DNA from: Lachnospiraceae bacterium
GTDB lineage: Bacteria > Bacillota > Clostridia > Lachnospirales > Lachnospiraceae
Assembly: GCA_024698145.1 (NCBI GenBank)
Contig: JAILRO010000061.1
Coordinates: 1-64,000, forward strand
Length of the DNA stretch: 64,000 nt
Direction: 5' to 3'
Part shown: positions 8,397 to 17,505 of the stretch, one piece after another
How the letters are laid out: each line of letters starts with the position of its first letter
Numbering within the stretch: the stretch's first letter is position 1
Program-made: the position numbers and the translations under genes
Notes under the pieces: generated by a model
What the model was told of the DNA's origin: nothing
The model's input: only the letters and a program-made list of their open reading frames with translations
Database searches by the model: none

Positions 8397-9050
8397 CTAC
8401 TCACAATATTTCACTGCTTCCATTTCATCACGTGCTTCTATAATACACTCTCTCATCTTCGGTGATAATTCACCGCACCTGCCGTCAAGTATTAAGAAAA
8501 CCGCCTCTTCATTGGTATAGGTTGCACGTCTTCCTTTGAAATTGACCAATGCATCATATATATCTGCCAATCCGACAAGTAGCGCCTCAATCGGAACTTT
8601 TTTCCCTTTTAATCCATATGGATACCCGCTTCCATCATATTTTTCATGATGGTACAGGCATGTATTATAACTTATTCTTTCATACTCACGGCCAATCTTT
8701 CCTGATAAATTAAGTATCATCTGACTGCCCTTGATAGTATGTTTTTTGTAGTATTCCAGTTCCATATCCGACATTTCACCCGCCTTATCAAGCAAAACAT
8801 CAGGCAATGCAAGTTTTCCTATATCTCGAATCTTCGAAGCCTGAATAATGATCGATCTTTTCTTCGCAGTCATTCTGGCTTTTGGATATAATCTTGCATA
8901 TGTTTCTGCAAGTATTTCAGTGTATCTGGCAACATACCAGATATGCTCTCTTGTGTCAGCTTTACATTGGACAAGCATATCTACCATAAACTCAACAAAG
9001 TCATTGTATAGTTCTTCGGGCTTGACCTTAATATATTCTTCCTCTTTCAC
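8397..9050 (-). CDS. HD-GYP-like protein with altered HD motif
   Basis: A 217-residue cytoplasmic protein matching the HD-GYP domain without any sensory part. The late motif HHExxDGxGYP is intact (HHEKYDGSGYP, 134-144), but the defining His-Asp pair reads Arg75-Asp76 in SKIRDIGKLALPD. HD-GYP proteins cleave cyclic di-GMP with a two- or three-metal centre that uses this His, so activity may be lost or changed. The start is GTG with AAGGAG about 11 bases upstream. It lies 15 bases after the EcsC-like gene and precedes the glycosyltransferase. Confidence 0.8.
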   Translation of the reverse strand: MKEEEYIKVKPEELYNDFVEFMVDMLVQCKADTREHIWYVARYTEILAETYARLYPKARMTAKKRSIIIQASKIRDIGKLALPDVLLDKAGEMSDMELEYYKKHTIKGSQMILNLSGKIGREYERISYNTCLYHHEKYDGSGYPYGLKGKKVPIEALLVGLADIYDALVNFKGRRATYTNEEAVFLILDGRCGELSPKMRECIIEARDEMEAVKYCE

Positions 9051-9065
9051 GTTATTGTGTTCTCC

Positions 9066-9869
9066 TTAGTCCACGCGATGTTCTATAAGAAATCTTCTTT
9101 TATACTTCAAAACAGCGTAGTCCGTGATTCTTTTTAAGCATACAATATCATTTACACCACCAATAAGACCAATTATAGCCTTGCCTTGGATGAATTTCCC
9201 ATATAAAAGTTCTCTTGATAAAGCATTGGCAGCGCCATCGGTCTGTCTTACGACCATGACTCTTAAAAGACCTTCATCTAATTCTTCGCCATTGCTCATC
9301 GCATCTATTAACTCGTTGATTTCTTCATTTTTCTTACGAAGAACATCTCCGCTTTTCAACGAAGCATCTATAAGTTTAAGTATAAACAGTTTTTCTTTTT
9401 CTGAAGTGTACCCAAATCCAAAACTTATTGCTATTTCATAAATGCTTTTCAACATAACAGAAACAAAAATCGGAATATCCGGAATACCCATACCACAAAG
9501 TCCCAATGCAATGCCCTCAAACAACGATATAATAAGGTTCTTTCTTATTGTCATCTTTGCCTGTCTGTCAAAACGCTTAACCCCGGATACAGAAAATCCT
9601 TCTCTGTTCATTTTCTTATCAGATTGCTTATATATACTTTTTTGCTCGTCTTTTCTGTATGTTTTCTCAATAATAGCCGTTCCCTTTTGAAATACCATAT
9701 GAAACGCCTTACCAAATGCTGACTCCAACGTTCTTTGCAAGGACGAAGGGACCTTTTCCCTGATGAAACTAACCCAGCCAGGCGTTTTGTCCATTATATG
9801 TTTTGTAAGAAAAGATTCTTCCTTTAAATTCTCCAGTCTCCATTCATTATCCCATGAAAACCTGCTCAT
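9066..9869 (-). CDS. EcsC family protein
   Basis: About 267 residues. The central part (GIALGLCGMGIPDIPIFVSV followed by KSIYEIAISFGFGY) matches EcsC-family proteins, whose biochemical role is not established; the name comes from the Bacillus ecs transporter locus. The start was set at ATG 9869 (MSRFSWDNE), with AAGGTGA just upstream. A longer frame from 9911 would begin inside the trp terminator hairpin. It is first of five closely spaced genes ending with nth. No signal peptide is seen; the glycine/isoleucine-rich stretch may associate with membrane. Confidence 0.8.
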   Translation of the reverse strand: MSRFSWDNEWRLENLKEESFLTKHIMDKTPGWVSFIREKVPSSLQRTLESAFGKAFHMVFQKGTAIIEKTYRKDEQKSIYKQSDKKMNREGFSVSGVKRFDRQAKMTIRKNLIISLFEGIALGLCGMGIPDIPIFVSVMLKSIYEIAISFGFGYTSEKEKLFILKLIDASLKSGDVLRKKNEEINELIDAMSNGEELDEGLLRVMVVRQTDGAANALSRELLYGKFIQGKAIIGLIGGVNDIVCLKRITDYAVLKYKRRFLIEHRVD

Positions 9870-9891
9870 GTAATCACCTTCTGCAAAATGT

Positions 9892-9930
9892 AAAAATGCT
9901 GTCGGTATCACATAATACCAACAGCATTTA
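9892..9930 (-). terminator. Terminator of the trp operon
   Basis: On the minus strand, a 15-bp stem with one G-T pair (AAATGCTGTTGGTAT / ATACCGACAGCATTT) and 6-base loop is followed by a short T run, 58 bases after the trpA stop. Confidence 0.85.
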
Positions 9931-9987
9931 TTATACGTTCTATCAGTCTTTTTTACAAGTTAAGATTCTATTAACTTTCTGTGTAAA

Positions 9988-10764
9988 TCATGCCTGCAAA
10001 ACGGCTTCTTTCATGCTTTTTACATAATCTGCAACATAAGGAACCGCATCTTTTCCATACTTTGCGATTAATTTAACGATCGCGCTACCAACAATTGCTC
10101 CATCCGACAAGCTTGCCATCTTACGAGCCTGTTCGGGCGTTGAAATACCAAAACCAACCGCAACCGGCGTGTCGGTAACGTTCTTTACATGTTTTACCAT
10201 TTCGCCTATATCGGTTTTTATCTCTGAACGTACACCGGTAACTCCAAGCGAAGAGACACAATATATAAAACCTTTTGCTTCCTTGGATATCGACTCTATC
10301 CTTGCTTCAGATGTTGGTGCAATCATGGAAATAAGGTCAAGACCGTTATCCTCACACTGCTTGCTCAGTTCCTCTTTTTCTTCAAAAGGCACATCCGGAA
10401 CAATAACTCCGTCAATTCCGACTTCCGCACACTTCTTCATAAAATTATCTGTTCCGTACACATAAATCGGATTCATGTATGTCATAAAAATAAGCGGCAC
10501 ATCCGTCTCTTTTCTCAAACGTACAACAAGATTAAACAAGCTGTCCGTTGTAGTACCTGAAGCAAGTGCTCTTATATCTGCTTCCTGAATTACAGGTCCT
10601 TCGGCTATAGGATCTGAAAACGGAATACCGATTTCTATAATGTCGGCACCATTTTCCACCATTGCCATTATTATATTATATGTAGTTTCCACATCCGGAT
10701 CTCCACCGGTTACGAAAGGAATAAATACCTTTCCCTTTGCAAATGCATCACTTATTCTACTCAT
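9988..10764 (-). CDS. trpA: Tryptophan synthase alpha chain
   Basis: 258 residues. It splits indole-3-glycerol phosphate into indole and glyceraldehyde-3-phosphate and pairs with TrpB. Recognisable parts are [12 protein letters not shown] at the N-terminus, the catalytic Glu in [17 protein letters not shown], the catalytic Asp region [12 protein letters not shown], and the phosphate-binding [12 protein letters not shown]. The ATG at 10764 lies inside the last codons of trpB (8-base overlap), with AGAGGAG nine bases upstream. An in-frame TTG three codons earlier is less likely. Last gene of the T-box-controlled operon. Confidence 0.96.
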   Translation of the reverse strand: MSRISDAFAKGKVFIPFVTGGDPDVETTYNIIMAMVENGADIIEIGIPFSDPIAEGPVIQEADIRALASGTTTDSLFNLVVRLRKETDVPLIFMTYMNPIYVYGTDNFMKKCAEVGIDGVIVPDVPFEEKEELSKQCEDNGLDLISMIAPTSEARIESISKEAKGFIYCVSSLGVTGVRSEIKTDIGEMVKHVKNVTDTPVAVGFGISTPEQARKMASLSDGAIVGSAIVKLIAKYGKDAVPYVADYVKSMKEAVLQA

Positions 10765-11941
10765 ATATCTCAACTCCTCTGTATCTTGCTATTGCCGCAA
10801 CATCCTTATCTCCACGTCCGGAAACTGTTGCAATTATAATCTTGTCCTTATCCATTGTAGGCGCAACCTTCATTACATGAGCTATTGCATGTGCGCTTTC
10901 AATCGCAGGAATAATACCTTCAGTTCTTGAAAGATACTCAAAAGCATTAACAGCCTCCTCATCCGTAATCGGAACATAAGTCGCTCTTCCGGATTCATTT
11001 AACCAAGCATGTTCAGGTCCAATTCCCGGATAATCAAGTCCCGCAGATATCGAATAAACAGGCGCAATCTGTCCGTACTTATCCTGACAGAACAATGATT
11101 TCATACCATGGAATATTCCCATCGAACCGTTAGCTATTGTAGCTGCATTTTTCGGATTATCAACACCTAAACCTGCAGCCTCACAGCCGACAAGCTCAAC
11201 ATCCTTATCATTGATATATTCGTAAAATGAACCCATTGCATTACTTCCACCACCAACACAGGCAACAATCATATCCGGAAGTCTTCCTTCTACTTCTTGA
11301 ATCTGTGCACGGCTTTCCTTACTTATAACACTTTGGAAATCTCTTACTATCATAGGGAAGGGGTGCGGTCCCATAACAGAACCCAAAACATATAATGTAT
11401 CGGATACTCTTGAAGTCCACTCTCGCATTGCCTCATTAACGGCGTCCTTAAGTGTCATTGTCCCTGTTGTAACAGGATGAACCTTTGCTCCCAAAAGCTC
11501 CATACGGAAAACATTAAGTGCCTGTCTTTCAGTGTCTTCTTTTCCCATGAAAATCTCACATTCCATATCCATAAGTGCAGCCGCTGTAGCCGTTGCAACA
11601 CCATGTTGTCCGGCACCTGTCTCTGCAATTACTCGTGTCTTTCCCATTTTCTTTGCGAGAAGCACCTGGCCAAGTACGTTATTAATCTTGTGAGAACCTG
11701 TATGATTAAGATCTTCTCTCTTTAAGTAAATCTTGGCTCCACCCAGGTCTTTTGTCATTTTCTCTGCATAGTATAACAAAGAAGGTCGTCCCGCATAATT
11801 CTTTAATAAATCGTCAAGCTCCTTATTAAACTCAGGATCATTCTTATAATGTTCGTATGCTTCATTAAGTTCGTGTACAGCATTCATCAACGTTTCCGGA
11901 ACGTACTGTCCACCATATTGTCCGTATCTTCCTTCTTTCAT
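10757..11941 (-). CDS. trpB: Tryptophan synthase beta chain
   Basis: A 394-residue PLP enzyme joining indole and serine to make tryptophan. The PLP lysine is in [15 protein letters not shown]; the phosphate-binding glycine loop is [11 protein letters not shown]; the N-terminus [13 protein letters not shown] is typical of standard (TrpB1) chains that partner TrpA. Ribosome site AAAGGAAAAACGAC. It follows trpF by 19 bases and overlaps trpA, fitting coupled synthesis of the two subunits. Confidence 0.97.
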   Translation of the reverse strand: MKEGRYGQYGGQYVPETLMNAVHELNEAYEHYKNDPEFNKELDDLLKNYAGRPSLLYYAEKMTKDLGGAKIYLKREDLNHTGSHKINNVLGQVLLAKKMGKTRVIAETGAGQHGVATATAAALMDMECEIFMGKEDTERQALNVFRMELLGAKVHPVTTGTMTLKDAVNEAMREWTSRVSDTLYVLGSVMGPHPFPMIVRDFQSVISKESRAQIQEVEGRLPDMIVACVGGGSNAMGSFYEYINDKDVELVGCEAAGLGVDNPKNAATIANGSMGIFHGMKSLFCQDKYGQIAPVYSISAGLDYPGIGPEHAWLNESGRATYVPITDEEAVNAFEYLSRTEGIIPAIESAHAIAHVMKVAPTMDKDKIIIATVSGRGDKDVAAIARYRGVEIYE

Positions 11942-11960
11942 GTCGTTTTTCCTTTCTTTT

Positions 11961-12608
11961 TTATGATAAACTTCTTATAGCATTTATTATGTTTCTTATT
12001 TTTGTTTCATCCTTGTAACCAGCGGTTTCTACAGAACTGCTTACATCCATGCAAAATGGCATTTTGACATTTCTTCTCATGATTTCATCACATATTTCGA
12101 ATACATTATCAGAATTAACACCACCTGCAAGCATATAAGGCTTGTCTATATCCGGAATCAAATCACAATCAAATCGCTTACCCATACCACCGTATTCTGT
12201 TTCACTGAAAGCGTCTAACAGGAATATATCCGCAGACATTAAACACTCCTCTTGTATCTGGGCTTTGGACTTAACCCTAATAGCTTTGACTATAGTAACG
12301 TCATCTGTTGTCACATCACGTAAGGCATTTCTCAACGTCCTAATATATAGCTCATCCTCATCGCCATGAAGCTGCACAACTTTGATTATCTTATTTTTAA
12401 CGAGCTTGACTATATTGTCAATACTCTCGTTAACAAATACTCCTACTGGAATTATAGAAGCGTCTAATCTTTCACTTAACAGTTTTGCGGTGTCGTAATC
12501 TACCTTACGTTTGCTTTTTGCAAAAACATAGCCAATGTAATCCGGTCGATATTGGTTGACATAATCTATATCTTCAATTCTTCTCAAACCGCATATCTTT
12601 ATCTTCAT
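11961..12608 (-). CDS. trpF: Phosphoribosylanthranilate isomerase
   Basis: A 215-residue TIM-barrel enzyme for the Amadori rearrangement of phosphoribosylanthranilate. The start [14 protein letters not shown] carries the catalytic Cys (KICG). [24 protein letters not shown] and the catalytic Asp in FLLDAF are all present, with [13 protein letters not shown] at the phosphate site. It overlaps the end of trpC by four bases (ATGA), so the two are translationally coupled, and it is a separate protein rather than the fused TrpCF of enteric bacteria. Confidence 0.95.
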   Translation of the reverse strand: MKIKICGLRRIEDIDYVNQYRPDYIGYVFAKSKRKVDYDTAKLLSERLDASIIPVGVFVNESIDNIVKLVKNKIIKVVQLHGDEDELYIRTLRNALRDVTTDDVTIVKAIRVKSKAQIQEECLMSADIFLLDAFSETEYGGMGKRFDCDLIPDIDKPYMLAGGVNSDNVFEICDEIMRRNVKMPFCMDVSSSVETAGYKDETKIRNIINAIRSLS

Positions 12609-13393
12609 ACCCTACCTCTTAATGTATTAAGTGCTTTTGCTTTATCGTCCGCTCTCATAAGAGTTTCACCTACTAAAACCGCATTTGCGCCAACCTTTTC
12701 AAAGGCGGCAACATCCGCTCTTTCCTTTATTCCACTCTCTGCAACGAACAGGATATTATCAGGCGCAAGCTCCCTCAACCTTGTTGTATTTCCTATATCC
12801 ACTGAAAAATCCTTAAGATTGCGATTGTTAACGCCTATAATTCTTGCTCCGGCATTAACCGCCATTTCAATTTCATTTTCATTATGCGTTTCAACCAAGG
12901 CAGAAAGTCCCAACTCATCGCATATCTTGATGCCTTTTCTGATGAACTCCTCGTCCAACAACGAACAGATAAGCAAAACCGCGTCTGCACCTATTACTTT
13001 TGCCTGATATATCTGATATGTATCAACCGTAAAATCTTTTCTTATGATAGGTATGTTTACTTCTTTTCGGATTTCCTCAAGATATCTGTCACTTCCAAGG
13101 AAATATTTCGGTTCGGTAAGTACCGATATACAATCAGCACCCGCATCTTCATATTCTTTTGCAATATCAAGATACGGAAAATCCTCTGCTATAATACCTT
13201 TAGAAGGTGACGCCTTCTTGACCTCGCATATAAATGAGATGCCGCTCTTCTCTAATGCTTTTTCAAATGCAAAAGGTTCTAATTTACCCTTTTTATCCTT
13301 AGCAAGTCTTATCATCTCTTCCGGGGATATCGTCTTCTTTTCTTCTGCTATTTGAACTCTTTTATCTGCTGCAATTTTTTCTAAAATATCCAT
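12605..13393 (-). CDS. trpC: Indole-3-glycerol phosphate synthase
   Basis: A 262-residue TIM-barrel enzyme that closes the indole ring. Family motifs include FICEVKKASPSKGII (catalytic Lys), ISVLTEPKYFLGS, IRKDFTVDTYQIYQ, IGVNNRNLKDF and FVAESGIKERAD. Start supported by AGAGGT. It lies 11 bases after trpG and overlaps trpF by four bases in the trpEGCFBA order. trpD is absent from this operon and found at 21473-22489. Confidence 0.96.
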   Translation of the reverse strand: MDILEKIAADKRVQIAEEKKTISPEEMIRLAKDKKGKLEPFAFEKALEKSGISFICEVKKASPSKGIIAEDFPYLDIAKEYEDAGADCISVLTEPKYFLGSDRYLEEIRKEVNIPIIRKDFTVDTYQIYQAKVIGADAVLLICSLLDEEFIRKGIKICDELGLSALVETHNENEIEMAVNAGARIIGVNNRNLKDFSVDIGNTTRLRELAPDNILFVAESGIKERADVAAFEKVGANAVLVGETLMRADDKAKALNTLRGRV

Positions 13394-13404
13394 CTGTTTG
13401 ACCT

Positions 13405-14019
13405 CTACATACTCAAAAAGTTCTCTATCATTTTCATGCCATAATCAGTTAATACAGATTCCGGATGGAACTGAAGTCCGTATATGCTTTTATTTTTGTG
13501 ACGAACTGCCATTACTTCCCCATCGTCAGCTCTTGCTATAACTTGCAGACATTCCGGTATCGAATCAGGTTTTGCCGCCAAAGAATGATATCTTGCAACA
13601 TTTGAATCTTTCGGAATATCCTCAAAGATTTTTTCCTCCTCATCAAAGGTGATTCTGCTTTGTTTGCCATGCATCAACTCTTTTGCATAGGTTATCTCTC
13701 CACCAAAAGCTTCGCATATTGCCTGATGACCAAGACAAACACCCAGAATCTTTGCATCGTCATCTGCTTCCTTTAATAAATCTTCACATACCCCCGCATC
13801 TATCGGTCTTCCCGGTCCCGGTGAAATAATTATATATTCCGGCGAAAGTGCTTTGATTTCTTCTACCGTAAGTTCATCATTTCTTATAACCCTGATACCG
13901 TAATTATCAGCGGTCGATTCCTTTATAACTCCCTTTTCGTATCTGTTCTTTTGTATAGTCCCGATGAACTGTACAAGATTATACGAAAAGCTATCGTAAT
14001 TATCTATTAACAATATCAT
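13405..14019 (-). CDS. trpG: Anthranilate synthase glutamine amidotransferase subunit
   Basis: A 204-residue class I glutaminase that supplies ammonia to TrpE. The nucleophile Cys is in GVCLGHQAICEAFGG, the His/Glu pair in LQFHPESVLT, and the N-terminus MILLIDNYDSFSYN is typical. The start was set at 14019, where GGGAGG precedes the ATG; the ATG overlaps the trpE stop (ATGA). PabA-type proteins are very similar, but the position between trpE and trpC supports trpG. It could also serve folate synthesis if no pabA exists elsewhere. Confidence 0.95.
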   Translation of the reverse strand: MILLIDNYDSFSYNLVQFIGTIQKNRYEKGVIKESTADNYGIRVIRNDELTVEEIKALSPEYIIISPGPGRPIDAGVCEDLLKEADDDAKILGVCLGHQAICEAFGGEITYAKELMHGKQSRITFDEEEKIFEDIPKDSNVARYHSLAAKPDSIPECLQVIARADDGEVMAVRHKNKSIYGLQFHPESVLTDYGMKMIENFLSM

Positions 14020-15470
14020 CCGTTTACCTCCCATGCTGTCTTGACTGCGTCAATAACTGCTCCTGCTTTGTTGGCACATTCCATATATTCGTTTTCAGGT
14101 ACGCTGTCCGCAACAATTCCTGCTCCTGCCTGAACATATATCTTTCCTGCTTTTTTCACTGCTGTTCTTATTGCTATACAGACATCAAGATTTCCCGAGA
14201 AATCCAGATAACCGATTGCGCCACCATATATTCCACGTGCCACAGGCTCTAACTCATCTATAATTTCGCAAGCCCTGATTTTCGGTGCACCCGAAAGTGT
14301 TCCTGCCGGAAGCAAGGCACTGATTGTATCACAGCCATCTTTGTCTTTTCTGATCTGTCCGGTTACCGTAGAAGCAATGTGCATAACCTTTGAAAAACGA
14401 TGGATTTTCATATATTCTTCCACATTTACCGAACCAAACTCTGCGATTCGTCCTATATCGTTCCTTGCTAGATCTACAAGCATGTTGTGCTCGGCACACT
14501 CTTTCTCATCTGCCAACAACTCAACTTCAAGTTCTTTGTCTTCTTCATCGGTTTCACCACGTTTTCTTGTTCCCGCAACAGGAAATGTAGTAAGCTTGCC
14601 GTCTTTTAATCTCACCATAGTCTCCGGTGATGTTCCTGCTATCTCAACGTCATCACAACCGATAAAATACATATAAGGCGAAGGGTTTGTTGTTCTTAGG
14701 ACACGATATGTATTGATAAGACTTCCCTTATAATCAGCCTCAAATCTTCTTGAAACAACACCCTGGAAAATATCTCCTTCCTTGATGTATTTCTTTGTCT
14801 TTTCAACCATTTCACAATAAGCTTCTTCACTCATATTACAGATAAAATTCACATCTTTGTCAGCCTCTTCCATTTTAAGAGGTGTGTTATCATATATAAG
14901 ATGTATTATCTTATCTATTTCAAGGGATGCAGCGTTATAACCCCTTTCGCCCTGACTGCTTTGATAATTAACAATAACGCTGATTTTCTGCTTCAAATGA
15001 TCATATGCTATGACCTTATCAAATAACATCAGATTATAATCATCGAACTCACTCTCTTTAAGCTTTAAAGTCGGTTCGGCATATCCAATCATTTCGTACG
15101 AAAAATAACCCACAAGTCCACCTGTGAAACTTGGCATACCCTCAATCTTCGGTGAACGATACTTTTCAAGAAGCTTTCGTAAAGAATCCATAGCATCGGT
15201 TTTCTCTTCCGTTACCATTGCTCCGCTTTTCATGGTAACAATGCCATTCTTACACGATATCTGAAGAAGCGGATTAACTCCAAGGAAGGAATACTGTCCC
15301 CATCGATTACCACCCTCGACACTTTCTAAAAGATAATACCTGTTGTCAATCTCTTTGAGTCTTCTTAACAACGTAATTGGTGTCACTACATCCGCAAACA
15401 CTTCCTTACATACCGGAATCATATTGTAGTCTGCTTCGTACTGCTTTGCTGTTTCGTAACTTGGAAACAT
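14016..15470 (-). CDS. trpE: Anthranilate synthase component I
   Basis: A 484-residue chorismate-using enzyme, first step of tryptophan synthesis. The N-terminal region has the inhibitor-site element LLESVEGGNRWGQYSFLG, so feedback by tryptophan is expected. The C-terminal half has the chorismate-binding block (GDIFQGVVSRRFE, AGTSPETMVRL, PVAGTRKRG, HNMLVDLARNDIGRI, AGAGIVADS). The start is the second ATG after AGGAGG (15470); a longer frame from 15557 would run through the T-box terminator. First structural gene behind the leader. Confidence 0.97.
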   Translation of the reverse strand: MFPSYETAKQYEADYNMIPVCKEVFADVVTPITLLRRLKEIDNRYYLLESVEGGNRWGQYSFLGVNPLLQISCKNGIVTMKSGAMVTEEKTDAMDSLRKLLEKYRSPKIEGMPSFTGGLVGYFSYEMIGYAEPTLKLKESEFDDYNLMLFDKVIAYDHLKQKISVIVNYQSSQGERGYNAASLEIDKIIHLIYDNTPLKMEEADKDVNFICNMSEEAYCEMVEKTKKYIKEGDIFQGVVSRRFEADYKGSLINTYRVLRTTNPSPYMYFIGCDDVEIAGTSPETMVRLKDGKLTTFPVAGTRKRGETDEEDKELEVELLADEKECAEHNMLVDLARNDIGRIAEFGSVNVEEYMKIHRFSKVMHIASTVTGQIRKDKDGCDTISALLPAGTLSGAPKIRACEIIDELEPVARGIYGGAIGYLDFSGNLDVCIAIRTAVKKAGKIYVQAGAGIVADSVPENEYMECANKAGAVIDAVKTAWEVNG

Positions 15471-15492
15471 ATTCATCCTCCTTTCTCGAAAT

Positions 15493-15803
15493 AAAAAAGC
15501 CTTTGCCCCTATTCTAAGGGACAAAAGCTTGTAATCAACTTCTGCGGTACCACCCAAATTGGTGCGAATGCACCCACTCTTCCATACATACCATCATATG
15601 CACCCCATTGATAACGGACAGGCTCCCGTTGGCATCTACTCTGCTTATGCATTTCAAGCCACCCTCATAAGTCCATTCAACTATTGACCACTTACTGCAT
15701 CTCACCACCACAGTTCTCTGTATAGCTTTACAATAGCCTACTCCTCTTACTCATCGGTTTCGTAGTACTATGTGACCGAATCTCTTGAATCGGTGTTTAA
15801 TAT
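15493..15803 (-). promoter_or_regulatory. Tryptophan T-box leader of trpEGCFBA
   Basis: A roughly 330-base leader on the minus strand with T-box hallmarks. The upstream part carries a Stem I apical GGTGAGA-type loop and a specifier region GAATGGAC whose codon is TGG (Trp; plus-strand 15673-15675). The conserved T-box GGTGGTACCGCAG lies at 15543-15555. It is followed by a terminator hairpin (15493-15530) with a long T run. Uncharged tRNA-Trp should pair with codon and T-box and prevent termination, switching the operon on when tryptophan is short. Confidence 0.92.
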
Positions 15804-15809
15804 AGGAAT

Positions 15810-15838
15810 AGTATATTCACAAAGTAGGTTTTTGTCAA
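15810..15838 (-). promoter_or_regulatory. Promoter of the trpEGCFBA operon
   Basis: TTGACA (15833-15838), 17-base spacer, TATACT (15810-15815) on the minus strand, directly before the T-box leader. It is near consensus, so control is expected mainly at the leader. Confidence 0.85.
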
Positions 15839-15879
15839 CCCAAAAATTACAATCACAAAATTACAGAACCTAACAATCA

Positions 15880-16773
15880 TCATTTTTTCTCGCGACTGCG
15901 TTGATGTTTATCTCTACACTCCATTGCAAAACTGATTAAATAATCATAAAAATCTTTAACTATCACATTTTTTTCTGATTGAGAATTGCATGTAATAACA
16001 ATATCTCGCTTACATTCCTGTTCTTTTACCGGCAAAAGTACCACATTTTTCGAAGGTTCAGCACTTTCCCATGAATATTCCGGCCAGAATCCAACTCCTA
16101 GACCTGCACTTATAAGACTTCGCACCGACTCAAAGTTCATACTTTCAAAAATAATATTAGGGGTAAATCCGGCTTCCAAACAAAACTGGTCGCATATACT
16201 TCGTATCGGTCTTGTATCCGACATCATAATAAATCCTTCATCCGCAACTTCAGACAGGTCTATTTCCGGATATGTGGCATACTTAGATGATGCGGGTACA
16301 GCCAAATAAAACTTTTCCTCAAGGGTTATCTGATCGGATACGGCAACATTCTTCGGAAGCGTTGCTGTGATACACAAGTCATAGTCCTCTGCAGTGGGAC
16401 TCTGCACAAACTCAAAGTTGATATCCGGATGTTTGGCCTTGTATGAAATGATACAATTTGTAACCAGAATCGACGCTGCCAAAACATTAAGATGTATTGT
16501 GCTGTTTTGCTTCTTATCAATATCAGCAAGTTTTCGTGGAAGCGCTTCTATAGTACTTACTATAGGTTTTACTTCCTCCTCTAATAATTTACCTGCCTTA
16601 CTTAAAGTTATTCCACCCTTTTTTCTTTCAAAAAGCTTAACACCAAGCTCTGCCTCGAGTCTTTTTATCGACTGAGAAAGCGCCGGTTGTGCTATATGCA
16701 ATGAGTTTGCCGCCTTTGTTATGTGCTCATAACGTGCTGCCACTAGAAAATACTGCAACTGCTGTAATTCCAT
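15880..16773 (-). CDS. LysR family transcriptional regulator
   Basis: 297 residues. The N-terminal winged helix is clear (LQQLQYFLVAARYEHITKAANSLHIAQPALSQSIKRLE split over residues 3-38), followed by a two-lobed effector-binding domain. The effector is unknown. It begins 9 bases after surE and is probably co-transcribed with it, with ribosome site AGGAGAAAT, so it is not in the usual divergent layout of LysR genes and its target is not obvious. The stop lies just upstream of the trp promoter; no clear terminator separates the two. Confidence 0.92.
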   Translation of the reverse strand: MELQQLQYFLVAARYEHITKAANSLHIAQPALSQSIKRLEAELGVKLFERKKGGITLSKAGKLLEEEVKPIVSTIEALPRKLADIDKKQNSTIHLNVLAASILVTNCIISYKAKHPDINFEFVQSPTAEDYDLCITATLPKNVAVSDQITLEEKFYLAVPASSKYATYPEIDLSEVADEGFIMMSDTRPIRSICDQFCLEAGFTPNIIFESMNFESVRSLISAGLGVGFWPEYSWESAEPSKNVVLLPVKEQECKRDIVITCNSQSEKNVIVKDFYDYLISFAMECRDKHQRSREKK

Positions 16774-16782
16774 ATATTTCTC

Positions 16783-17505
16783 CTATCTACTTCCTACATT
16801 ATCGACAATACCAACAGATACGTAGCGCTTGATAATAGCATCCATATCACTACCTTCTTCCGCTTCTTCTCTGTAATCACCCTCGACCATATATCTTATA
16901 CCATTATTATCAAGGTTTTCAACCACATTGTAGTGGTCCTTGTAAAACATACCATGAGACACTGTCCTGTCAAAAAGAACACCTTTGCATTCAGAAACAG
17001 TTCCCCCGGGGAAGTTTACATTGTGAATCTGTCCGTACATGAGTGGCTTATCAAGCAATTCTTCTAAAATTTCATCCAGATAATAATCCGTTATATCATC
17101 AGGACCTTCAAAACTCTCTGAAAGCGCTATTGCATGACATCCCTGAAATGCCGCCTCAAATGCCGCGCCTGCAGTTGCCGAATATTGAATATCCGTTCCC
17201 GAATTGTATCCTCTGTTAATTCCGGAAAGAACCACATCCGGTTTTTGGGGCATTACATTAAGACATCCGACTCTCACACAATCCGACGGTGTACCGCTAC
17301 AAGAAAAAGCTTTAACTCCATCGATAGGAAAATCGTACGGATACACATCTATCGTCCCATGAAGCGATATACTATGAGATGCTGCACTTCTCTGCCCGTC
17401 CGGTGCAACAACCCACACTTCACCGTATTTTAATGCCGCTTTCGCCAACCTGATTATTCCGTTAGAATCAATTCCGTCATCATTTGTAATCAGAATTCTT
17501 CTCAT
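16783..17505 (-). CDS. surE: 5'/3'-nucleotidase SurE
   Basis: A 240-residue metal-dependent phosphatase acting on nucleoside monophosphates, associated with survival and nucleotide salvage. The metal-binding start ILITNDDGIDSNGI and the loop SGINRGYNSGTDIQYSATAG, with its conserved Asn and Ser residues, are intact. The ATG at 17505 was preferred; an in-frame TTG four codons upstream is an alternative. It overlaps the end of the HD-GYP gene by 26 bases. Confidence 0.93.
   Translation of the reverse strand: MRRILITNDDGIDSNGIIRLAKAALKYGEVWVVAPDGQRSAASHSISLHGTIDVYPYDFPIDGVKAFSCSGTPSDCVRVGCLNVMPQKPDVVLSGINRGYNSGTDIQYSATAGAAFEAAFQGCHAIALSESFEGPDDITDYYLDEILEELLDKPLMYGQIHNVNFPGGTVSECKGVLFDRTVSHGMFYKDHYNVVENLDNNGIRYMVEGDYREEAEEGSDMDAIIKRYVSVGIVDNVGSR

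Noticed and set aside
9870-9911. 14-codon N-terminal extension of the EcsC-like protein
   Set aside because: It lies in the trp terminator hairpin, and an AAGGTGA site supports ATG 9869.
15471-15557. N-terminal extension of TrpE
   Set aside because: It would translate the T-box and terminator; a strong AGGAGG site supports 15470.
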